Assembly (NCBI GenBank): GCA_029964075.1 | Contig: CM057135.1 | Span: 729,001-793,000 of the forward strand | Origin: Patiria pectinifera | Lineage: Eukaryota > Echinodermata > Asteroidea > Valvatida > Asterinidae | Direction: 5' to 3' | Length of the DNA: 64,000 bases | Shown here: one piece after another, positions 23,217 to 38,232 of the stretch | Position numbering within the stretch: the stretch's first letter is position 1 | Layout of the letters: each line of letters begins with the position of its first letter | Translations under genes and position numbers: made by a program | Notes under the pieces: model-generated | The model's database searches: none | Told to the model about the DNA's origin: nothing | Seen by the model: the letters and a program-made list of their open reading frames with translations, nothing else

Positions 23217-24596
23217 ATTGTCCAAGCTATTGTGAGGTCAGACACAAGTCACAATGTCCAACAATAATGGGATTGCCCACTCCACTTTGGTTACTTCTAC
23301 AATACCCTACACTGAATTGTCCAAGTTATTGTGAGGTCAGACACAAGTCACAATGTCCAACATTAATGGGGTTGCCCACTCCACATTGGTTACTTCTACA
23401 ATACCCTACACTGAATTGTCCAAGTTATTGTGAGGTCAGACACAAGTCACAATGTCCAACATTAATGGGATTGCCCACTCCACATTGGTTACTTCTACAA
23501 TACCCTACACTGAATTGTCCAAGTTATTGTGAGGTCAGACACAAGTCACAATGTCCAACATTAATGGGATTGCCCACTCCACATTGGTTACTTCTACAAT
23601 ACCCTACACTGAATTGTCCAAGTTATTGTGAGGTCAGACACAAGTCACAATGTCCAACATTAATGGGATTGCCCACTCCACATTGGTTACTTCTACAATA
23701 CCCTACACTGAATTGTCCAAGTTATTGTGAGGTCAGACACAAGTCACAATGTCCAACATTAATGGGATTGCCCACTCCACATTGGTTACTTCTACAATAC
23801 CCTACACTGAATTGTCCAAGTTATTGTGAGGTCAGACACAAGTCACAATGTCCAACATTAATGGGATTGCCCACTCCACATTGGTTACTTCTACAATACC
23901 CTACACTGAATTGTCCAAGTTATTGTGAGGTCAGACACGTCACAATGTCCAACATTAATGGGATTGCCCACTCCACATTGGTTACTTCTACAATACCCTA
24001 CACTGAATTGTCCCAGTCATTGTGAGGTCAGACACAAGTCACAATGTCCAACATTAATGGGATTGCCCACTCCACATTGGTTACTTCTACAATACCCTAC
24101 ACTTAATTGTCCAAGTTATTGTGAGGTCAGACAAAAGTCACAATGTCCAACATTAATGGGGTTGCCCACTCCACATTGGTTACTTCTACAATACCCTACA
24201 CTGAATTGTCCAAGTTATTGTGAGGTCAGACACAAGTCACAATGTCCAACATTAATGGGATTGCCCACTCCACATTGGTTACTTCTACAATACCCTACAC
24301 TGAATTGTCCAAGTTATTTTGAGGTCAGACACAAGTTACAATGTCCAACATTAATGGGGTTACCCACTCCACATTGGTTACTTCTACAATACCCTACACT
24401 GAATTGTCCAAGTTATTGTGAGGTCAAGTCACAATGTCCAACATTAATGGGGTTGCCCACTCCACATTGGTTACTTCTACAATACCCTACACTGAATTGT
24501 CCAAGTTATTGTGAGGTCAGACACAAGTCACAATGTCCAACATTAATGGGGTTGCCCACTCCACATTGGTTACTTCTACAATACCCTACACTGAAT

Positions 24597-24744
24597 AAGC
24601 CAGTTCGGTATTCCAACAGCGCATGCTCAGAAAGAGGTCATTCGGTACAAAAGTTCGAGCACGCGATGGCTCTTCCAATGAGCGTGCTCGTTCGCTAGCG
24701 TGCGCGTATCTGGTTTGCTCCCGAAACGAATACCGAACTGGCTT
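24597..24744. mobile_element. Satellite-embedded hairpin element, copy 2 (148 bp)
   Basis: The termini and flanking monomer variants are the same as copy 1. The central loop reads GAGCGTGCTCGTTCGCTAGC and then GTGCGCG. Confidence 0.92.
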
Positions 24745-27700
24745 ATTGTCCAAGCTATTGTGAGGTCAGACACAAGTCACAATGTCCAACAATAATGGGA
24801 TTGCCCACTCCACTTTGGTTACTTCTACAATACCCTACACTGAATTGTCCAAGTTATTGTGAGGTCAGACACAAGTCACAATGTCCAACATTAATGGGGT
24901 TGCCCACTCCACATTGGTTACTTCTACAATACCCTACACTGAATTGTCCAAGTTATTGTGAGGTCAGACACAAGTCACAATGTCCAACATTAATGGGATT
25001 GCCCACTCCACATTGGTTACTTCTACAATACCCTACACTGAATTGTCCAAGTTATTGTGAGGTCAGACACAAGTCACAATGTCCAACATTAATGGGATTG
25101 CCCACTCCACATTGGTTACTTCTACAATACCCTACACTGAATTGTCCAAGTTATTGTGAGGTCAGACACAAGTCACAATGTCCAACATTAATGGGGTTGC
25201 CCACTCCACATTGGTTACTTCTACAATACCCTACACTTAATTGTCCAAGTTATTGTGAGGTCAGACACAAGTCACAATGTCCAACATTAATGGGATTGCC
25301 CACTCCACATTGGTTACTTCTACAATACCCTACACTGAATTGTCCAAGTTATTGTGAGGTCAGACACAAGTCACAATGTCCAACATTAATGGGAATGCCC
25401 ACTCCACATTGGTTACTTCTACAATACCCTACACTGAATTGTCCAAGTTATTGTGAGGTCAGACACAAGTCACAATGTCCAACATTAATGGGGTTGCCCA
25501 CTCCACATTGGTTACTTCTACAATACCCTACACTGAATTGTTCAAGTTATTGTGAGGTCAGACACAAGTCACAATGTCCAACATTAATGGGTTGCCCACT
25601 CCACATTGGTTACTTCTACAATACCCTACACTGAATTGTCCAAGTTATTGTGAGGTCAGACACAAGTCACAATGTCCAACATTAATGGGATTGCCCACTC
25701 CACATTGGTTACTTCTACAATACCCTACACTGAATTGTCCAAGTTATTGTGAGGTCAGACACAAGTCACAATGTCCAACATTAATGGGATTGCCAACTCC
25801 ACATTGGTTACTTCTACAATACCCTACACTGAATTGTCCAAGTTATTGTGAGGTCAGACACAAGTCACAATGTCCAACATTAATGGGATTGCCCACTCCA
25901 CATTGGTTACTTCTACAATACCCTACACTGAATTGTCCAAGTTATTGTGAGGTCAGACACAAGTCACAATGTCCAACATTAATGGGGTTGCCTACTCCAC
26001 ATTGGTTACTTCTACAATACCCTACACTGAATTGTCCAAGTTATTGTGAGGTAAGACACAAGTCACAATGTCCAACATTAATGGGGTTGCCCACTCCACA
26101 TTGGTTTCTTCTACAATTCCCTACACTGAATTGTCCAAGTTATTGTGAGGTCAGACACAAGTCACAATGTCCAACATTAATGGGATTGCCCACTCCACAT
26201 TGGTTACTTCTACAATACCCTACACTGAATTGTCCAAGTTATTGTGAGGTCAGACACGTCACAATGTCCACCATTAATGGGATTGCCCACTCCACATTGG
26301 TTACTTCTACAATACCCTACACTGAATTGTCCCAGTCATTGTGAGGTCAGACACAAGTCACAATGTCCAACATTAATGGGATTGCCCACTCCACATTGGT
26401 TACTTCTACAATACCCTACACTTAATTGTCCAAGTTATTGTGAGGTCAGACAAAAGTCACAATGTCCAACATTAATGGGATTGCCCACTCCACATTGGTT
26501 ACTTCTACAATACCCTACACTGAATTGTCCAAGTTATTGTGAGGTCAGACACAAGTCACAATGTCCAACATTAATGGGGTTGCCCACTCCACATTGGTTA
26601 CTTCTACAATACCCTACACTGAATTGTCCAAGTTATTGTGAGGTCAGACACAAGTCACAATGTCCAACATTAATGGGATTGCCCACTCCACATTGGTTAC
26701 TTCTACAATACCCTACACTGAATTGTCCAAGTTATTGTGAGGTCAGACACAAGTCACAATGTCCAACATTAATGGGGTTGCCCACTCCACATTGGTTACT
26801 TCTACAATACCCTACACTGAATTGTCCAAGTTATTGTGAGGTCAGACACAAGTCACAATGTCCAACATTAATGGGGTTGCCCACTCCACATTGGTTACTT
26901 CTACAATACCCTACACTGAATTGTCCAAGTTATTGTGAGGTCAGACACAAGTCACAATGTCCAACATTAATGGGGTTGCCCACTCCACATTGGTTACTTC
27001 TACAATACCCTACACTGAATTGTCCAAGTTATTGTGAGGTCAGACACAAGTCACAATGTCCAACATTAATGGGATTGCCCACTCCACATTGGTTACTTCT
27101 ACAATACCCTACACTGAATTGTCCAAGTTATTGTGAGGTCAGACACAAGTCACAATGTCCAACATTAATGGGATTGCCCACTCCACATTGGTTACTTCTA
27201 CAATACCCTACACTGAATTGTCCAAGTTATTGTGAGGTCAGACACAAGTCACAATGTCCAACATTAATGGGATTGCCCACTCCACATTGGTTACTTCTAC
27301 AATACCCTACACTGAATTGTCCAAGTTATTGTGAGGTCAGACACAAGTCACAATGTCCAACATTAATGGGATTGCCCACTCCACATTGGTTACTTCTACA
27401 ATACCCTACACTGAATTGTCCAAGTTATTGTGAGGTCAGACACAAGTCACAATGTCCAACATTAATGGGATTGCCCACTCCACATTGGTTACTTCTACAA
27501 TACCCTACACTGAATTGTCCAAGTTATTGTGAGGTCAGACACAAGTCACAATGTCCAACATTAATGGGATTGCCCACTCCACATTGGTTACTTCTACAAT
27601 ACCCTACACTGAATTGTCCAAGTTATTGTGAGGTCAGACACAAGTCACAATGTCCAACATTAATGGGATTGCCCACTCCACATTGGTTACTTCTACAATA

Positions 27701-28106
27701 CCCTACACTGAATTGTCCAAGTTATTGTGAGGTCAGACACAAGTCACAATGTCCAACATTAATGGGATTGCCCACTCCACATTGGTTACTTCTACAATAC
27801 CCTACACTGAATTGTCCAAGTTATTGTGAGGTCAGACACAAGTCACAATGTCCAACATTAATGGGATTGCCCACTCCACATTGGTTACTTCTACAATACC
27901 CTACACTGAATTGTCCAAGTTATTGTGAGGTCAGACACAAGTCACAATGTCCAACATTAATGGGATTGCCCACTCCACATTGGTTACTTCTACAATACCC
28001 TACACTGAATTGTCCAAGTTATTGTGAGGTCAGACACAAGTCACAATGTCCAACATTAATGGGATTGCCCACTCCACATTGGTTACTTCTACAATACCCT
28101 ACACTG

Positions 28107-28140
28107 AATAAACCAGTTATTGTGCTCAGAAAGAGGTCAG
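28107..28140. mobile_element. Collapsed remnant of the hairpin element
   Basis: After CACTGAATA come AACCAGTTATTG and TGCTCAGAAAGAGGTCAG. These match the left terminus and an internal stretch of the hairpin element with everything else deleted. The TGCTCAGAAAGAGGTCA block then runs into satellite at the shared word GAGGTCA. Confidence 0.7.
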
Positions 28141-29008
28141 ACAAAAGTCACAATGTCCAACATTAATGGGTTTGCCCACTCCACATTGGTTACTTCTACA
28201 ATACCCTACACTGAATTGTCCAAGTTATTGTGAGGTCAGACACAAGTCACAATGTCCAACATTAATGGGATTGCCCACTCCACATTGGTTACTTCTACAA
28301 TACCCTACACTGAATTGTCCAAGTTATTGTGAGGTCAGACACAAGTCACAATGTCCAACATTAATGGGATTGCCCACTCCACATTGGTTACTTCTACAAT
28401 ACCCTACACTGAATTGTCCCAGTCATTGTGAGGTCAGACACAAGTCACAATGTCCAACATTAATGGGATTGCCCACTCCACATTGGTTACTTCTACAATA
28501 CCCTACACTGAATTGTCCAAGTTATTGTGAGGTCAGACACAAGTCACAATGTCCAACATTAATGGGATTGCCCACTCCACATTGGTTACTTCTACAATAC
28601 CCTACACTGAATTGTCCAAGTTATTGTGAGGTCAGACACAAGTCACAATGTCCAACATTAATGGGATTGCCCACTCCACATTGGTTACTTCTACAATACC
28701 CTACACTGAATTGTCCAAGTTATTTTGAGGTCAGACACAAGTTACAATGTCCAACATTAATGGGGTTACCCACTCCACATTGGTTACTTCTACAATACCC
28801 TACACTGAATTGTCCAAGTTATTGTGAGGTCAGACACAAGTCACAATGTCCAACATTAATGGGGTTGCCCACTCCACATTGGTTACTTCTACAATACCCT
28901 ACACTGAATTGTCCAAGTTATTGTGAGGTCAGACACAAGTCACAATGTCCAACATTAATGGGGTTGCCCACTCCACATTGGTTACTTCTACAATACCCTA
29001 CACTGAAT

Positions 29009-29158
29009 AAGCCAGTTCGGTATTCCAACAGCGCATGCTCAGAAAGAGGTCATTCGGTACAAAAGTTCGAGCACGCGATGGCTCTTCCAATGATCGTTCT
29101 CGTTCGCTAGCGCGTGCGCGTATCTGGTTTGCTCCCGAAACGAATACCGAACTGGCTT
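29009..29158. mobile_element. Satellite-embedded hairpin element, copy 3 (150 bp)
   Basis: The termini are the same. The loop reads GATCGTTCTCGTTCGCTAGC, which breaks the left half of the central palindrome. Confidence 0.92.
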
Positions 29159-30447
29159 ATTGTCCAAGCTATTGTGAGGTCAGACACAAGTCACAATGTC
29201 CAACAATAATGGGATTGCCCACTCCACTTTGGTTACTTCTACAATACCCTACACTGAATTGTCCAAGTTATTGTGAGGTCAGACACAAGTCACAATGTCC
29301 AACATTAATGGGGTTGCCCACTCCACATTGGTTACTTCTACAATACCCTACACTGAATTGTCCAAGTTATTGTGAGGTCAGACACAAGTCACAATGTCCA
29401 ACATTAATGGGATTGCCCACTCCACATTGGTTACTTCTACAATACCCTACACTGAATTGTCCAAGTTATTGTGAGGTCAGACACAAGTCACAATGTCCAA
29501 CATTAATGGGATTGCCCACTCCACATTGGTTACTTCTACAATACCCTACACTGAATTGTCCAAGTTATTGTGAGGTCAGACACAAGTCACAATGTCCAAC
29601 ATTAATGGGGTTGCCCACTCCACATTGGTTACTTCTACAATACCCTACACTGAATTGTCCAAGTTATTGTGAGGTCAGACACAAGTCACAATGTCCAACA
29701 TTAATGGGATTGCCCACTCCACATTGGTTACTTCTACAATACCCTACACTGAATTGTCCAAGTTATTGTGAGGTCAGACACAAGTCACAATGTCCAACAT
29801 TAATGGGATTGCCCACTCCACATTGGTTACTTCTACAATACCCTACACTGAATTGTCCAAGTTATTGTGAGGTCAGACACAAGTCACAATGTCCAACATT
29901 AATGGGATTGCCCACTCCACATTGGTTACTTCTACAATACCCTACACTGAATTGTCCAAGTTATTGTGAGGTCAGACACAAGTCACAATGTCCAACATTA
30001 ATGGGATTGCCCACTCCACATTGGTTACTTCTACAATACCCTACACTGAATTGTCCAAGTTATTGTGAGGTCAGACACAAGTCACAATGTCCAACATTAA
30101 TGGGATTGCCCACTCCACATTGGTTACTTCTACAATACCCTACACTGAATTGTCCAAGTTATTGTGAGGTCAGACACAAGTCACAATGTCCAACATTAAT
30201 GGGGTTGCCCACTCCACATTGGTTACTTCTACAATACCCTACACTGAATTGTCCAAGTTATTGTGAGGTCAGACACAAGTCACAATGTCCAACATTAATG
30301 GGGTTGCCCACTCCACATTGGTTACTTCTACAATACCCTACACTGAATTGTCCAAGTTATTGTGAGGTCAGACACAAGTCACAATGTCCAACATTAATGG
30401 GGTTGCCCACTCCACATTGGTTACTTCTACAATACCCTACACTGAAT

Positions 30448-30597
30448 AAGCCAGTTCGGTATTCCAACAGCGCATGCTCAGAAAGAGGTCATTCGGTACA
30501 AAAGTTCGAGCACGCGATGGCTCTTCCAATGAGGTCGTTCGCTTAGCGCTGTCCAACATTAATGGGTTTGCTCCCGAAACGAATACCGAACTGGCTT
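30448..30597. mobile_element. Satellite-embedded hairpin element, copy 4 (loop replaced by satellite sequence)
   Basis: The termini are intact, but the loop reads GAGGTCGTTCGCTTAGCGCT followed by GTCCAACATTAATGGGTTTG, which is satellite sequence, before rejoining the element at CTCCCGAAACG. Confidence 0.92.
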
Positions 30598-32177
30598 ATT
30601 GTCCAAGCTATTGTGAGGTCAGACACAAGTCACAATGTCCAACATTAATGGGATTGCCCACTCCACATTGGTTACTTCTACAATACCCTACACTGAATTG
30701 TCCAAGTTATTGTGAGGTCAGACACAAGTCACAATGTCCAACATTAATGGGATTGCCCACTCCACATTGGTTACTTCTACAATACCCTACACTGAATTGT
30801 CCAAGTTATTGTGAGGTCAGACACAAGTCACAATGTCCAACATTAATGGGATTGCCCACTCCACATTGGTTACTTCTACAATACCCTACACTGAATTGTC
30901 CAAGTTATTGTGAGGTCAGACACAAGTCACAATGTCCAACATTAATGGGATTGCCCACTCCACATTGGTTACTTCTACAATACCCTACACTGAATTGTCC
31001 AAGTTATTGTGAGGTCAGACACAAGTCACAATGTCCAACATTAATGGGATTGCCCACTCCACATTGGTTACTTCTACAATACCCTACACTGAATTGTCCA
31101 AGTTATTGTGAGGTCAGACACAAGTCACAATGTCCAACATTAATGGGATTGCCCACTCCACATTGGTTACTTCTACAATACCCTACACTGAATTGTCCAA
31201 GTTATTGTGAGGTCAGACACAAGTCACAATGTCCAACATTAATGGGATTGCCCACTCCACATTGGTTACTTCTACAATACCCTACACTGAATTGTCCAAG
31301 TTATTGTGAGGTCAGACACAAGTCACAATGTCCAACATTAATGGGATTGCCCACTCCACATTGGTTACTTCTACAATACCCTACACTGAATTGTCCAAGT
31401 TATTGTGAGGTCAGACACAAGTCACAATGTCCAACATTAATGGGATTGCCCACTCCACATTGGTTACTTCTACAATACCCTACACTGAATTGTCCAAGTT
31501 ATTGTGAGGTCAGACACAAGTCACAATGTCCAACATTAATGGGATTGCCCACTCCACATTGGTTACTTCTACAATACCCTACACTGAATTGTCCAAGTTA
31601 TTGTGAGGTCAGACACAAGTCACAATGTCCAACATTAATGGGATTGCCCACTCCACATTGGTTACTTCTACAATACCCTACACTGAATTGTCCAAGTTAT
31701 TGTGAGGTCAGACACAAGTCACAATGTCCAACATTAATGGGGTTGCCCACTCCACATTGGTTACTTCTACAATACCCTACACTGAATTGTCCAAGTTATT
31801 GTGAGGTCAGACACAAGTCACAATGTCCAACATTAATGGGATTGCCCACTCCACATTGGTTACTTCTACAATACCCTACACTGAATTGTCCAAGTTATTT
31901 TGAGGTCAGACACAAGTTACAATGTCCAACATTAATGGGGTTACCCACTCCACATTGGTTACTTCTACAATACCCTACACTGAATTGTCCAAGTTATTGT
32001 GAGGTCAAGTCACAATGTCCAACATTAATGGGGTTGCCCACTCCACATTGGTTACTTCTACAATACCCTACACTGAATTGTCCAAGTTATTGTGAGGTCA
32101 GACACAAGTCACAATGTCCAACATTAATGGGGTTGCCCACTCCACATTGGTTACTTCTACAATACCCTACACTGAAT

Positions 32178-32323
32178 AAGCCAGTTCGGTATTCCAACAG
32201 CGCATGCTCAGAAAGAGGTCATTCGGTACAAAAGTTCGAGCACGCGATGGCTCTTCCAATGAGCGCGCTCGTTGCTAGCGCGGCGCGTATCTGGTTTGCT
32301 CGAAACGAATACCGAACTGGCTT
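32178..32323. mobile_element. Satellite-embedded hairpin element, copy 5
   Basis: The termini are the same. The loop reads GAGCGCGCTCGTTGCTAGCG, then CGGCGCG, and CCC is missing before GAAACGAATACC. Confidence 0.92.
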
Positions 32324-34594
32324 ATTGTCCAAGCTATTGTGAGGTCAGACACAAGTCACAATGTCCAACAATAATGGGATTGCCCACTCCACTTTGGTTA
32401 CTTCTACAATACCCTACACTGAATTGTCCAAGTTATTGTGAGGTCAGACACAAGTCACAATGTCCAACATTAATGGGGTTGCCCACTCCACATTGGTTAC
32501 TTCTACAATACCCTACACTGAATTGTCCAAGTTATTGTGAGGTCAGACACAAGTCACAATGTCCAACATTAATGGGATTGCCCACTCCACATTGGTTACT
32601 TCTACAATACCCTACACTGAATTGTCCAAGTTATTGTGAGGTCAGACACAAGTCACAATGTCCAACATTAATGGGATTGCCCACTCCACATTGGTTACTT
32701 CTACAATACCCTACACTGAATTGTCCAAGTTATTGTGAGGTCAGACACAAGTCACAATGTCCAACATTAATGGGATTGCCCACTCCACATTGGTTACTTC
32801 TACAATACCCTACACTGAATTGTCCAAGTTATTGTGAGGTCAGACACAAGTCACAATGTCCAACATTAATGGGATTGCCCACTCCACATTGGTTACTTCT
32901 ACAATACCCTACACTGAATTGTCCAAGTTATTGTGAGGTCAGACACAAGTCACAATGTCCAACATTAATGGGGTTGCCCACTCCACATTGGTTACTTCTA
33001 CAATACCCTACACTGAATTGTCCAAGTTATTGTGAGGTCAGACACAAGTCACAATGTCCAACATTAATGGGGTTGCCCACTCCACATTGGTTACTTCTAC
33101 AATACCCTACACTGAATTGTCCAGTTATTGTGAGGTCAGACACAAGTCACAATGTCCAACATTAATGGGATTGCCAACTCCACATTGGTTACTTCTACAA
33201 TACCCTACACTGAATTGTCCAAGTTATTGTGAGGTCAGACACAAGTCACAATGTCCAACATTAATGGGATTGCCCACTCCACATTGGTTACTTCTACAAT
33301 ACCCTACACTGAATTGTCCAAGTTATTGTGAGGTCAGACACAAGTCACAATGTCCAACATTAATGGGATTGCCCACTCCACATTGGTTACTTCTACAATA
33401 CCCTACACTGAATTGTCCAAGTTATTGTGAGGTCAGACACAAGTCACAATGTCCAACATTAATGGGATTGCCCACTCCACATTGGTTACTTCTACAATAC
33501 CCTACACTGAATTGTCCAAGTTATTGTGAGGTCAGACACAAGTCACAATGTCCAACATTAATGGGATTGCCCACTCCACATTGGTTACTTCTACAATACC
33601 CTACACTGAATTGTCCAAGTTATTGTGAGGTCAGACACAAGTCACAATGTCCAACATTAATGGGATTGCCCACTCCACATTGGTTACTTCTACAATACCC
33701 TACACTGAATTGTCCAAGTTATTGTGAGGTCAGACACAAGTCACAATGTCCAACATTAATGGGATTGCCCACTCCACATTGGTTACTTCTACAATACCCT
33801 ACACTGAATTGTCCAAGTTATTGTGAGGTCAGACACAAGTCACAATGTCCAACATTAATGGGATTGCCCACTCCACATTGGTTACTTCTACAATACCCTA
33901 CACTGAATTGTCCAAGTTATTGTGAGGTCAGACACAAGTCACAATGTCCAACATTAATGGGATTGCCCACTCCACATTGGTTACTTCTACAATACCCTAC
34001 ACTGAATTGTCCAAGTTATTGTGAGGTCAGACACAAGTCACAATGTCCAACATTAATGGGATTGCCCACTCCACATTGGTTACTTCTACAATACCCTACA
34101 CTGAATTGTCCAAGTTATTGTGAGGTCAGACACAAGTCACAATGTCCAACATTAATGGGGTTGCCCACTCCACATTGGTTACTTCTACAATACCCTACAC
34201 TGAATTGTCCAAGTTATTGTGAGGTCAGACACAAGTCACAATGTCCAACATTAATGGGATTGCCCACTCCACATTGGTTACTTCTACAATACCCTACACT
34301 GAATTGTCCAAGTTATTGTGAGGTCAGACACAAGTCACAATGTCCAACATTAATGGGTTGCCCACTCCACATTGGTTACTTCTACAATACCCTACACTGA
34401 ATTGTCCAAGTTATTGTGAGGTCAAGTCACAATGTCCAACATTAATGGGGTTGCCCACTCCACATTGGTTACTTCTACAATACCCTACACTGAATTGTCC
34501 AAGTTATTGTGAGGTCAGACACAAGTCACAATGTCCAACATTAATGGGGTTGCCCACTCCACATTGGTTACTTCTACAATACCCTACACTGAAT

Positions 34595-34737
34595 AAGCCA
34601 GTTCGGTATTCCAACAGCGCATGCTCAGAAAGAGGTCATTCGGTACAAAAGTTCGAGCACGCGATGGCTCTTCCAATGAGCGCGTTCGCTAGCGCGTCGC
34701 GTATCTGGTTTGCTCGAAACGAATACCGAACTGGCTT
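34595..34737. mobile_element. Satellite-embedded hairpin element, copy 6
   Basis: The termini are the same. The loop is shortened to GAGCGCGTTCGCTAGCGCGT and then CGCG. Confidence 0.92.
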
Positions 34738-35530
34738 ATTGTCCAAGCTATTGTGAGGTCAGACACAAGTCACAATGTCCAACAATAATGGGATTGCCCA
34801 CTCCACTTTGGTTACTTCTACAATACCCTACACTGAATTGTCCAAGTTATTGTGAGGTCAGACACAAGTTACAATGTCCAACATTAATGGGGTTGCCCAC
34901 TCCACATTGGTTACTTCTACAATACCCTACACTGAATTGTCCAAGTTATTGTGAGGTCAGACACAAGTCACAATGTCCAACATTAATGGGATTGCCCACT
35001 CCACATTGGTTACTTCTACAATACCCTACACTGAATTGTCCAAGTTATTGTGAGGTCAGACACAAGTCACAATGTCCAACATTAATGGGATTGCCCACTC
35101 CACATTGGTTACTTCTACAATACCCTACACTGAATTGTCCAAGTTATTGTGAGGTCAGACACAAGTCACAATGTCCAACATTAATGGGATTGCCCACTCC
35201 ACATTGGTTACTTCTACAATACCCTACACTGAATTGTCCAAGTTATTGTGAGGTCAGACACAAGTCACAATGTCCAACATTAATGGAATGCCCACTCCAT
35301 ATTGGTTACTTCTACAATACCCTACACTGAATTGTCCAAGTTATTGTGAGGTCAGACACAAGTCACAATGTCCAACATTAATGGGGTTGCCCACTCCACA
35401 TTGGTTACTTCTACAATACCCTACACTGAATTGTCCAAGTTATTGTGAGGTCAGACACAAGTCACAATGTCCAACATTAATGGGGTTGCCCACTCCACAT
35501 TGGTTACTTCTACAATACCCTACACTGAAT

Positions 35531-35670
35531 AAGCCAGTTCGGTATTCCAACAGCGCATGCTCAGAAAGAGGTCATTCGGTACAAAAGTTCGAGCACGCGA
35601 TGGCTCTTCCAATGAGCGCTGTTCGCTGCGCGTATCTGGTTTGCGGCCGAAACGAATACCGAACTGGCTT
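35531..35670. mobile_element. Satellite-embedded hairpin element, copy 7
   Basis: The termini are the same. The loop is shortened to GAGCGCTGTTCGCTGCGCG, with GCGGCC in place of GCTCCC. Confidence 0.92.
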
Positions 35671-36357
35671 ATTGTCCAAGCTATTGTGAGGTCAGACACA
35701 AGTCACAATGTCCAACAATAATGGGATTGCCCACTCCACTTTGGTTACTTCTACAATACCCTACACTGAATTGTCCAAGTTATTGTGAGGTCAGACACAA
35801 GTCACAATGTCCAACATTAATGGGATTGCCCACTCCACATTGGTTACTTCTACAATACCCTACACTGAATTGTCCAAGTTATTGTGAGGTCAGACACAAG
35901 TCACAATGTCCAACATTAATGGGATTGCCCACTCCACATTGGTTACTTCTACAATACCCTACACTGAATTGTCCAAGTTATTGTGAGGTCAGACACAAGT
36001 CACAATGTCCAACATTAATGGATTGCCCACTCCACATTGGTTACTTCTACAATACCCTACACTGAATTGTCCAAGTTATTGTGAGGTCAGACACAAGTCA
36101 CAATGTCCAACATTAATGGAATGCCCACTCCATATTGGTTACTTCTACAATACCCTACACTGAATTGTCCAAGTTATTGTGAGGTCAAGTCACAATGTCC
36201 AACATTAATGGGGTTGCCCACTCCACATTGGTTACTTCTACAATACCCTACACTGAATTGTCCAAGTTATTGTGAGGTCAGACACAAGTCACAATGTCCA
36301 ACATTAATGGGGTTGCCCACTCCACATTGGTTACTTCTACAATACCCTACACTGAAT

Positions 36358-36507
36358 AAGCCAGTTTGGTATTCCAACAGCGCATGCTCAGAAAGAGGTC
36401 ATTCGGTACAAAAGTTCGAGCACGCGATGGCTCTTCCAATGAGCGCGCTCGTTCGCTAGCGCGTGCGCGTATCTGGTTTGCTCCCGAAACGAATACCGAA
36501 CTGGCTT
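36358..36507. mobile_element. Satellite-embedded hairpin element, copy 8
   Basis: The loop matches copy 1. The left terminus has one change (AGTTTGG for AGTTCGG), shared with copy 12. Confidence 0.92.
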
Positions 36508-37294
36508 ATTGTCCAAGCTATTGTGAGGTCAGACACAAGTCACAATGTCCAACAATAATGGGATTGCCCACTCCACTTTGGTTACTTCTACAATACCCTA
36601 CACTGAATTGTCCAAGTTATTGTGAGGTCAGACACAAGTTACAATGTCCAACAATAATGGGGTTGCCCACTCCACATTGGTTACTTCTACAATACCCTAC
36701 ACTGAATTGTCCAAGTTATTGTGAGGTCAGACACAAGTCACAATGTCCAACATTAATGGGATTGCCCACTCCACATTGGTTACTTCTACAATACCCTACA
36801 CTGAATTGTCCAAGTTATTGTGAGGTCAGACACAAGTCACAATGTCCAACATTAATGGGATTGCCCACTCCACATTGGTTACTTCTACAATACCCTACAC
36901 TGAATTGTCCAAGTTATTGTGAGGTCAGACACAAGTCACAATGTCCAACATTAATGGGATTGCCCACTCCACATTGGTTACTTCTACAATACCCTACACT
37001 GAATTGTCCAAGTTATTGTGAGGTCAGACACAAGTCACAATGTCCAACATTAATGGAATGCCCACTCCATATTGGTTACTTCTACAATACCCTACACTGA
37101 ATTGTCCAAGTTATTGTGAGGTCAAGTCACAATGTCCAACATTAATGGGGTTGCCCACTCCACATTGGTTACTTCTACAATACCCTACACTGAATTGTCC
37201 AAGTTATTGTGAGGTCAGACACAAGTCACAATGTCCAACATTAATGGGGTTGCCCACTCCACATTGGTTACTTCTACAATACCCTACACTGAAT

Positions 37295-37441
37295 AAGCCA
37301 GTTCGGTATTCCAACAGCGCATGCTCAGAAAGAGGTCATTCGGTACAAAAGTTCGAGCACGCGATGGCTCTTCCAATGAGCGCTCGTTCGCTTAGCGTGC
37401 GCGTATCTGGTTTGCTCCCGAAACGAATACCGAACTGGCTT
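37295..37441. mobile_element. Satellite-embedded hairpin element, copy 9
   Basis: The termini are the same. The loop reads GAGCGCTCGTTCGCTTAGCG and then TGCGCG. Confidence 0.92.
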
Positions 37442-38232
37442 ATTGTCCAAGCTATTGTGAGGTCAGACACAAGTCACAATGTCCAACAATAATGGGATTG
37501 CCCACTCCACTTTGGTTACTTCTACAATACCCTACACTGAATTGTCCAAGTTATTGTGAGGTCAGACACAAGTTACAATGTCCAACAATAATGGGGTTGC
37601 CCACTCCACATTGGTTACTTCTACAATACCCTACACTGAATTGTCCAAGTTATTGTGAGGTCAGACACAAGTCACAATGTCCAACATTAATGGGATTGCC
37701 CACTCCACATTGGTTACTTCTACAATACCCTACACTGAATTGTCCAAGTTATTGTGAGGTCAGACACAAGTCACAATGTCCAACATTAATGGGATTGCCC
37801 ACTCCACATTGGTTACTTCTACAATACCCTACACTGAATTGTCCAAGTTATTGTGAGGTCAGACACAAGTCACAATGTCCAACATTAATGGGATTGCCCA
37901 CTCCACATTGGTTACTTCTACAATACCCTACACTGAATTGTCCCAGTCATTGTGAGGTCAGACACAAGTCACAATGTCCAACATTAATGGGATTGCCCAC
38001 TCCACATTGGTTACTTCTACAATACCCTACACTTAATTGTCCAAGTTATTGTGAGGTCAGACAAAAGTCACAATGTCCAACATTAATGGGATTGCCCACT
38101 CCACATTGGTTACTTCTACAATACCCTACACTGAATTGTCCAAGTTATTGTGAGGTCAGACACAAGTGACAATGTCCAACATTAATGGGATTGCCCACTC
38201 CACATTGGTTACTTCTACAATACCCTACACTG

